From: Deltaproteobacteria bacterium
GTDB lineage: Bacteria > Myxococcota_A > Polyangia > Polyangiales > JADJMO01
Assembly (NCBI GenBank): GCA_022843175.1
Contig: JALHOE010000065.1
Coordinates: forward strand, 1-41,297
Reading direction: 5' to 3'
DNA length: 41,297 nucleotides
Shown here: one piece after another, positions 34,411 through 41,297 of the stretch
Layout of the letters: the number at the start of each line of letters is the position of its first letter
Position numbering within the stretch: the first letter of the stretch is position 1
The notes under the pieces: generated by a model
What the model saw: only the letters and a program-made list of their open reading frames with translations
Database searches by the model: none
Told to the model about the DNA's origin: nothing
Program-made: the position numbers and the translations under genes

Positions 34411-34907
34411 CGCGAGCACCGCGCGCGTCCGCCCTCGCAGGCGCACACGACCTTGTTCACCTCGACGGTGAGGTTGTCCTCGCACGGATCGCCGTCACGG
34501 AGCGGCATCTCGAGCGTGCGCATCGTCACGCCCTGCATGCACGACCAGCGGAGATCGCGGGTGCAGATGCAGAAGGTGGTGGTCGGCGACGGGGGCTTGT
34601 CGTCGGGGAGGTCGGGGCGCGTCGGCGGCTCGCCGACGTAGCTGCAGGGCGCCGAGCCGCGCGACGGGCACGCGTCGCCCTCGATGGGGCGGGTGAGCGG
34701 GCACGCGAGCTCGCGGGCCGCGGGCGCCTCGGGGCAGGCCCAGGCCGAGCCGAAGCCGTCGTGCTCGGCCTCGTCGTGCGTGGTGCCGACGGCGGCGGGC
34801 TCCTCGGGCGAGCGACCGAGGTCCTGCACCGAGCTGCTGCACGCAGCGCTCGTGAGCGCGACCGCGATCGCGTACCCGAGGCGTGACGCTCGTCCCATCA
34901 AGATCAC
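34407..34907 (-). CDS. Cys-rich lipoprotein B of ECF operon
   Basis: The protein has about 163-166 residues, with lipobox (AVALTSAAC) and the motif SVQDLG equivalent to SVQELG in lipoprotein A. The domain has 11 Cys: ACP, LACP, DACP, APC, TFCICTRDLRWSC, DPC, VVCAC, RC. GTG 34907 would overlap the anti-sigma-like gene stop by 4 bases (GTGA), in line with the other junctions; ATG 34898 is the alternative three codons later. It is a tandem homologue of gene A and probably has a related role in the same signalling pathway. Confidence 0.78.
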   Translation of the reverse strand: MILMGRASRLGYAIAVALTSAACSSSVQDLGRSPEEPAAVGTTHDEAEHDGFGSAWACPEAPAARELACPLTRPIEGDACPSRGSAPCSYVGEPPTRPDLPDDKPPSPTTTFCICTRDLRWSCMQGVTMRTLEMPLRDGDPCEDNLTVEVNKVVCACEGGRARCSR

Positions 34908-35566
34908 GGTTTGGCTCCGACTGCGCTGTCGACGATCGCCTTGTAGAACGAGCCGGGGAACCGCTTGCGGAACCGATCCGCGCGCGTCCTCGCCTCGTCC
35001 ATACGACCTTGGCGCGAGAGCGCTTGCACGGCCAGTGCCTCGCGCTCGTCGGCGTGGCTGCCGGACGGAAACTGCTTCTCGTGCTCGGCGACCGCAGCGA
35101 GCGCGCCCGCGGGATCGCCGCGCCCGAGCGCGCTGTGGATCTTCTCGATGAGCGCCCGCTCGGCGGCGTCGGAGCCGGACTTGACCGTCGGGGTGGTTGG
35201 CGGCGCCGCCAACGACGTTGACGGAGCGACGGGCGGCGGTGCAGCGGGGGCGGACACGACGACGGTGACCGGCACCGGCACCTCGACCCGCTTCTCGACG
35301 GTGATGGTCTGCGGCGCGGGCTGTGGGCGGAGCCACATCGCCCCCACGCCGACCAGCCCGCCGAGCGCAAAGGCGCTGAGCGCGACGAGCACCAACTTTC
35401 CCTTCGCCGCCGCGGTGCCGGCCGCGCCCGCGACCGCGACCGTCGCGGCGCTCGCTTCGATTCGGCCGAGGAGGCGCTCGCGCGCCGCGGGGGAGATCGG
35501 CGGACGCTTGCGCTCGACGTCGAGGAGCGACGCGAGCTCGGGATCGAGGGGCTCGAGCTCGCTCAT
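34904..35566 (-). CDS. Anti-sigma-factor-like membrane protein with TPR-like C-terminus
   Basis: The 220-residue protein has a short cytoplasmic N-terminus (about 1-55) that could bind the sigma factor, one transmembrane helix (57-79) and a periplasmic Pro/Val linker. A helical repeat region follows (about 140-215; IEKIHSALGRGDPAGALAAVAEHEKQFPSGSHADEREALAVQAL), similar to TPR/BamD-type modules. It lacks the HxxxCxxC zinc motif of ZAS anti-sigma factors. Position right behind the sigma gene, with ATGA overlap (35563-35566), and topology support the anti-sigma role by inference. Confidence 0.75.
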   Translation of the reverse strand: MSELEPLDPELASLLDVERKRPPISPAARERLLGRIEASAATVAVAGAAGTAAAKGKLVLVALSAFALGGLVGVGAMWLRPQPAPQTITVEKRVEVPVPVTVVVSAPAAPPPVAPSTSLAAPPTTPTVKSGSDAAERALIEKIHSALGRGDPAGALAAVAEHEKQFPSGSHADEREALAVQALSRQGRMDEARTRADRFRKRFPGSFYKAIVDSAVGAKP

Positions 35567-36155
35567 CGCGCATCCCTCCGGCGCGCCGCCGCTTCGGACT
35601 CACCACGCAGACGCAGGCGCTTCACCGCCGACGCGAACGCCTCGCGCGCGAGGCGCAGCCGCGAATAGGCGGTGTTGACCGGGATCCCGAGCGACGCGGC
35701 GATCGCCGGCATCGCGATGCCATCGATCTCGTGCATCACGAAGACCGCTCGCTTGTCGAGATCGAGCGCGTCGAGCGCCTCGACCACCAGCTTGCGGGAG
35801 CGCTCGGCATCGATCCGATCGTCCACCGAATCGGTGGTGTCGGCGACCTCGATCTCATCGCCCGAGCGCTCGCGGTGGCGAGCGAGCTTGCGGTAGTCCG
35901 AGGCGAAACGGTACGCGAAGGCGAAGATCCACGGCCGGAGCGGGCGCGACGGATCGTAGTCGCCGAGCTTCTTGTGGATCGCGAGGAACACCTCGTGCGC
36001 GACGTCCTCGAGGTCGCGCTCATGAACGCCGAGCCGTCGGAGCGAGTGGAAGACATACGAGCACTCGGCCTGGAAGAGGGCGCGGAAGTCCGGACGGGGG
36101 GCTTCGGCGGTGGACAGGTCCACACCCTCGGCTTGGGGAGCGCTCCGGGGATCCG

Positions 36156-36159
<4 letters not shown>
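35563..36159 (-). CDS. ECF-type RNA polymerase sigma factor
   Basis: The 198-residue protein has sigma region 2 (FRALFQAECSYVFHSLRRLGVHERDLEDVAHEVFLAIHKKL, PWIFAFAYRFASDYRKL) and region 4 (LDLDKRAVFVMHEIDGIAMPAIAASLGIPVNTAYSRLRLAREAF). Regions 1 and 3 are absent, as in ECF sigma factors. It directs transcription of an envelope or stress regulon. Its ATG overlaps the stop of the preceding outer-membrane-like gene (ATGA, 36156-36159) and its stop overlaps the anti-sigma-like start. Autoregulation from the 41-base divergent spacer next to dapE is possible. Confidence 0.95.
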
Positions 36160-37145
<986 letters not shown>

Positions 37146-37146
37146 T

Positions 37147-37177
37147 CGTATCGAGTCCCGGAGCGGATCACGATACG
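37147..37177. promoter_or_regulatory. Inverted repeat in divergent dapE/ECF operon spacer
   Basis: Perfect 7-base arms CGTATCG (37147-37153) and CGATACG (37171-37177), 17 bases apart, occupy most of the 41-base space between the ECF operon's first gene and dapE. It could be an operator controlling both directions. Confidence 0.4.
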
Positions 37178-37186
37178 GGAGAGTTC

Positions 37187-38287
37187 GTGTCCGACGCACC
37201 GACTTCTCACCTTCCCCAGCCGGCCGCCGGCGCAGACGTGGTGGAGCTCACCCACTGGCTGTGCAGCGTCGCCTCACCCATCGGCGAGGAGGCCCACCTC
37301 TGCGACGAGGTGCTCGCGCGCGCGCGCACCTGGCGCCCGGCCGCCGAGCCGATCCGGGTGTTGAACTCGATCGCGGTGCCGCTCACCCGGGGCACCGGTG
37401 GACCGCACATCGTGCTCGCCGGCCACCTCGATACGGTGCGCACCCAGCACGACGGCCCCACGCGCATCGAGGGCGACCGCCTCTTCGGCGCGGGCTCGGC
37501 CGACATGAAGAGCGGCCTCGCGCTCATGATCGCTGCCGCCGAGGACGAGAGCCCGAAGCCGCGCGCCGATCTCACGCTCGTCTTCTACTCCCGCGAAGAG
37601 GGGCCGTTCGCCGAGAACGAGCTCGGTCCGCTCCTCGAGCAGCACCCCGAGCTCGCGCGCGCCGATCTCGCGATCTGCCTCGAGCCCTCCTACAGCAAGC
37701 TGCAGCTCGGGTGCATCGGCTCGATCCACGCCAAGGTCGTGACCCGCGGGCGCACCAGCCACTCCGCGCGGCCCTGGGAGGGCAAGAACGCGATCCACGG
37801 CGCGTGGACGATCCTGCGCGACCTCGACGCGCGCGAGCCGGTCGAGACGACGATCGACGGCATGAAATACCGCGCGGTGATGAGCGCCACGCTCGCGAGC
37901 GGCGGCCGCGGGCGCAACGTCATCCCCGATGCCTTCGAGCTCAACGTCAACTATCGCTTCCTGCCGAGCACGTCGCTGGCACAGGCCGAGGCCGAGCTGC
38001 GCGCGTTCTTCGGCGACCGCGCCGACGTCGAGCTCATCGACCGCTCGCCGAGCGCGCCCCCGCACCGCTCCCACCCGCTCGTCGAGAAGCTCGTCGCCGC
38101 CGGGGTCAAGGGCGTCGAGCCCAAGCAGGCGTGGACCGACGTCGCGCGCTTCGCCGAGCTCGGCGTCGCCGCGGTCAACTGGGGCCCGGGCGACCAGGGC
38201 GAGGCGCACCAACGCAACGAGAGCACCTCGATCGCCGGCCTGCGCGAGGGCTACCGAATCCTCCGCGCCTTCCTCGCCTCGCTCTAG
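37187..38287 (+). CDS. dapE: Succinyl-diaminopimelate desuccinylase
   Basis: The 366-residue M20 metallopeptidase-family enzyme resembles the actinobacterial-type DapE. It has AGHLDTV (His80, Asp82), GAGSADMKSG (Asp106, bridging ligand), the catalytic pair YSREEGP (Glu137, Glu138), CLEPSYSKLQLGC, TSHSARPWEGKNAIH and GRNVIPDAFELNVNYRF. It hydrolyses N-succinyl-LL-diaminopimelate in lysine and peptidoglycan synthesis. GTG 37187, with GGGAGAG upstream, gives a natural N-terminus; the longer frame overlaps the divergent gene start. It lies 54 bases upstream of ruvB. Confidence 0.87.
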   Translation: MSDAPTSHLPQPAAGADVVELTHWLCSVASPIGEEAHLCDEVLARARTWRPAAEPIRVLNSIAVPLTRGTGGPHIVLAGHLDTVRTQHDGPTRIEGDRLFGAGSADMKSGLALMIAAAEDESPKPRADLTLVFYSREEGPFAENELGPLLEQHPELARADLAICLEPSYSKLQLGCIGSIHAKVVTRGRTSHSARPWEGKNAIHGAWTILRDLDAREPVETTIDGMKYRAVMSATLASGGRGRNVIPDAFELNVNYRFLPSTSLAQAEAELRAFFGDRADVELIDRSPSAPPHRSHPLVEKLVAAGVKGVEPKQAWTDVARFAELGVAAVNWGPGDQGEAHQRNESTSIAGLREGYRILRAFLASL

Positions 38288-38341
38288 AGATCGGCGCGCA
38301 CGCTCGCGCCGACGGGGGCGTTGGACTACGGTGGCTCGGAG

Positions 38342-39406
<1,065 letters not shown>

Positions 39407-39412
39407 TGCGCG

Positions 39413-39784
39413 CTACGCGCCGGTGAGCGCCTTCTTCACCGTGCCGACGAGGCTCGAGATGTCGAACGGCTTGGAAATCGCGTGGCGCACGCCGGAGGAG
39501 CGGGCGTCCCAGTCCATGAAGTCTGGATCGGCCGAGCATGCGACGAGCGGCGGCGGCTTCGGACAGACCTTCCACACCTCGGCGACGAACTCGTCGCCGC
39601 GCATTTCGGGCATCCAGAAGTCGAAGAGGATGACGTCCGGGCGCTCGCTCCGCAGCGAGTCGATCCCATCCTTGCCGCTTGGCGCCTCGGTCACGCGGTA
39701 GCCGGCCTGCTCGAGAGCTCGCTTCGCGACGCTGAGCATGTCGGGGTCGTCGTCGACGACAAGCACGTGGGGCGCGGGAGACAT
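39413..39784 (-). CDS. Single-domain response regulator
   Basis: The 123-residue protein is only a receiver domain: VLVVDDDPD (acidic pocket), phospho-acceptor Asp55 in FDFWMPE, Ser84 and Lys105 in SKPF. With no output domain it should act by protein contact or as a phosphate carrier, in the manner of CheY or Spo0F. ATG 39784 gives the canonical start. It lies 114 bases after the histidine-box gene on the same strand, with a palindrome in the gap, and is likely part of the same phosphorelay. Confidence 0.9.
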   Translation of the reverse strand: MSPAPHVLVVDDDPDMLSVAKRALEQAGYRVTEAPSGKDGIDSLRSERPDVILFDFWMPEMRGDEFVAEVWKVCPKPPPLVACSADPDFMDWDARSSGVRHAISKPFDISSLVGTVKKALTGA

Positions 39785-39801
39785 TGCAGACCCAATAAGC
39801 A

Positions 39802-39817
39802 ACGGCGGTGCCGCCGT
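39802..39817. promoter_or_regulatory. 7-2-7 palindrome before single-domain receiver gene
   Basis: ACGGCGG-TG-CCGCCGT lies 18 bases upstream of the receiver gene start, within the 114-base gap after the histidine-box gene. It may be an operator or, as a 6-bp RNA stem with a GTGC loop, a start-proximal hairpin. It is GC-rich, so chance occurrence is more likely than for AT-rich repeats. Confidence 0.3.
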
Positions 39818-39898
39818 CGAGGGCCCCCGTCGACCGCGGCACGAGCCAGCCGCGAGGCCGCGCGGGCGCACGCGGCCGAAACGCTGGAAAGATCCTGC

Positions 39899-40375
39899 TC
39901 AGTCGCCCCGCTCGAGCACCAACGTCGAGCCATCGAGGTGACCCCGAACGCCCACCGCCGAGAGCACGTCCGTCGCCAGCAGCGCTCGCGCACCGTCGGG
40001 ATCGACCGGACCGACCGTGCACTTCTCGCTCTCGGTCGAGGTACGACCGCGGAGCGAGATCGTACAGACGCGGCGCGCGAGCTCGCCGACTTGCACGGAG
40101 GTTCCCCGGACGAGAAACGGCGCCCCGGTGGCGTCGACCGCGAGCGGGTCGCCGCCGCGATGGAGCATCAGCGCGGCGCGCAGATCGACCTCGAGCGTCC
40201 GTTCGCCGGTCGAGCCAAGCAACGCGATCACGTCTGCGGCAACGCGAAGCTCGTGCACCGCCTCGACGAGCGCCTCGGCGAGCTCCGCAGGCAGCTCGTG
40301 CGCCCGCGCGTACTCGATGTTGCTGGAGGCTGCGGCGAGCACGCCGCGGAGATCGTGAGCGAGCGCGCGCTCCAT
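39899..40375 (-). CDS. Histidine-kinase-like phosphotransfer protein without recognisable ATPase motifs
   Basis: The 158-residue protein begins with an H-box helix (ALAHDLRGVLAAASSNIEYAR; His7 as candidate phospho-acceptor) and a second helix (ELAEALVEAVHELRVAADVI), which form a DHp-like hairpin. The remaining 100 residues resemble a shrunken kinase C-terminal domain, but no N, G1 or G2 ATP-binding motif is seen. That layout resembles ChpT-type histidine phosphotransferases. ATG 40375 shares one base with the stop of the HTH-receiver gene (TGATG). It is likely a phosphate shuttle between receivers; a degenerate kinase is the alternative. Confidence 0.62.
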   Translation of the reverse strand: MERALAHDLRGVLAAASSNIEYARAHELPAELAEALVEAVHELRVAADVIALLGSTGERTLEVDLRAALMLHRGGDPLAVDATGAPFLVRGTSVQVGELARRVCTISLRGRTSTESEKCTVGPVDPDGARALLATDVLSAVGVRGHLDGSTLVLERGD

Positions 40376-40941
40376 CACGCCCCGAGCAGGCGTTCGACCG
40401 TCTCTTTGAGCTTGGAGGCGGCGCCCTTGATCACGGCGGCCGAAGCGCCGTAGCGCCGCGCCAGAGCCGCCTCTTCCTCGAAGCTCGTGGCGACGAGGAT
40501 GGGCAGCGATTTGGTGGAGACGTCGCTGCGGAGCGCGTTGAGCACGCCCGCGCCGTCGAGGCCCGGCATCTTCATGTCGAGCACCACCACCGCGGGGGGG
40601 CGCGCGGCGACCGCGATGAGACCGCGATAGCCATCGGGGAACGTCTCGACCTGGCCGAGCGCCGCGAGCTGCCTTCGCGCGGCCGCGAGCCACGCGGCGT
40701 CGTCGTCGATGATGTAGATGAGCGGCGGGCCGGCCTTGAGCTCGATCGGGATCTCGAAGCCGCTCGACTTGAGGAACTCGACGAGCGAGTCCGCGTGCAC
40801 GCGAAAGCGTCCGCCGCCGGTCGTCGCAGCGCGCAGGCGCCCCTGACGGATCCAGTTCACGATCGTCTGGGTGCTGACCCCACAGGCACGGGCCGCTTCG
40901 CCTGTGCTGATCAGGTCGGGTCGCTTTGCGTCGGTCGTCAT
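40375..40941 (-). CDS. HTH (excisionase/MerR-like)-receiver fusion regulator
   Basis: The 188-residue protein has an N-terminal winged-helix of the HTH_17/excisionase type (about 9-60; ISTGEAARACGVSTQTIVNWIRQGRLRA, GGGRFRVHADSLVEFL) and a C-terminal receiver (about 72-188; IYIIDDD, Asp122 in LDMKMPG, Thr152, Lys172). The DNA-binding domain precedes the receiver, the reverse of normal response regulators. Its phosphorylation partner is probably the histidine-box protein encoded directly downstream with an overlapping start. ATG 40941 is supported by the domain boundary. Confidence 0.85.
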   Translation of the reverse strand: MTTDAKRPDLISTGEAARACGVSTQTIVNWIRQGRLRAATTGGGRFRVHADSLVEFLKSSGFEIPIELKAGPPLIYIIDDDAAWLAAARRQLAALGQVETFPDGYRGLIAVAARPPAVVVLDMKMPGLDGAGVLNALRSDVSTKSLPILVATSFEEEAALARRYGASAAVIKGAASKLKETVERLLGA

Positions 40942-41124
40942 ACGGCGCGGGGCGGAGGTTACCCCCCGTCTTCTCCCGCCGGCAGAAAAATCGGGACAGG
41001 GGAGGCCCTCGGCGGCGTCGACACAAACGCCGGTTTCGCAATTTTCGATGTTAAATCGGCAGCTCGACGCCACCGTAACGAGGCCCGAATCGAAAAAAAG
41101 TTGGCCCCAACGTGCGGCTCTGTA

Positions 41125-41153
41125 TTGACCGCACCTACATTGTGGTTCATACC
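41125..41153 (+). promoter_or_regulatory. Putative sigma-70 promoter for edge lipoprotein gene
   Basis: TTGACC (41125-41130), a 17-base spacer and CATACC (41148-41153) precede the ATG at 41165. The rest of the 223-base divergent spacer (40942-41164) holds AT-rich patches near 41040-41055 and 41090-41100 that may serve the HTH-receiver gene promoter; I see nothing else in it. Confidence 0.4.
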
Positions 41154-41164
41154 TCTCCCCCACA

Positions 41165-41297
41165 ATGCGCGGCCTTCTCCTCCTCCCCCTCTCGCTCCTC
41201 ATCGCCTGCTCCGCGAACGCGTCGTCGGTCCCGGACGAGCCGGGCGCCATGGACAGCGGCGCGCCCGCCGAGGAGACCGCGCCGCCGGCGCCCGAGG
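41165..41297 (+). CDS. Lipoprotein, N-terminal part only (right edge)
   Basis: The 44 visible residues start with a signal peptide and lipobox (GLLLLPLSLLIAC, Cys15), followed by an acidic Ser/Pro/Ala linker (MDSGAPAEE) like those of other lipoproteins here. The gene runs off the window. It is divergent from the HTH-receiver gene. No function can be given. Confidence 0.7.
   Translation, partial: MRGLLLLPLSLLIACSANASSVPDEPGAMDSGAPAEETAPPAPE

Overview
The window is a very GC-rich chromosomal stretch (about two thirds G+C or more by eye, with third codon positions almost always G or C) from what is probably a myxobacterium (Myxococcota, Polyangiales-like). This assignment is an inference. It rests on many lipoproteins with Asp-Ser-Gly/Pro linkers, PEGA-like and TPR envelope proteins, an ECF sigma operon with Cys-rich lipoproteins, and single-domain response regulators next to core genes (alaS, glgP, ruvB, dapE, two tRNAs). 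I see no phage, transposon, CRISPR or plasmid genes; this is accessory-rich but ordinary chromosome.

Layout. 1-5.4 kb: end of a Cys-rich secreted protein; a minus-strand set (lipoprotein, ferritin-like diiron protein, TPR/PEGA protein); a YfcE-type phosphoesterase and a deoxyribosyltransferase-like gene with no obvious start; a small lipoprotein; and a HAF-repeat lipoprotein gene split by an in-frame TGA exactly where its other repeats have Trp. 5.6-10.1 kb: glycosyltransferase, carboxylesterase lipoprotein, metallo-beta-lactamase-fold hydrolase and an unknown protein. 10.1-13.9 kb: enoyl-CoA hydratase overlapping an OmpR-type response regulator, divergent from a membrane-anchored protein with three DsbA-like domains, only the last of which keeps CxxC. 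14.0-18.9 kb: a polysaccharide deacetylase, then a C-type-lectin lipoprotein, a GST and an APC permease in one overlapping operon. 19-24.5 kb: alaS, then two tandem copper monooxygenase (PHM-like) lipoproteins each with a c-type heme motif. 24.5-32.7 kb: coiled-coil protein, esterase, small lipoprotein, glycogen phosphorylase, rRNA methyltransferase, BI-1 protein and DUF885 peptidase-like lipoprotein. 32.7-33.9 kb: tRNA-Arg(UCG), tRNA-Lys(CUU) and a PEGA-like membrane protein. 33.9-37.1 kb: a five-gene ECF sigma operon in which every junction overlaps or can overlap by 4 nt. 37.2-41.3 kb: dapE, ruvB, a three-gene putative phosphorelay and the start of another lipoprotein.

How the genes work together. 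Most of the window serves the cell envelope. The two most system-like loci are the ECF operon (predicted outer-membrane protein, sigma factor, membrane anti-sigma-like protein, two homologous Cys-rich lipoproteins) and the phosphorelay (HTH-receiver, histidine-box protein without a recognisable ATPase, lone receiver). The tandem PHM-like enzymes look like surface copper oxygenases with a built-in heme domain. Several intergenic inverted repeats (5583, 24503, 26056, 28711, 37147) are strong candidates for operators or RNA structures. All functions are predicted from sequence reading; no database search was run.
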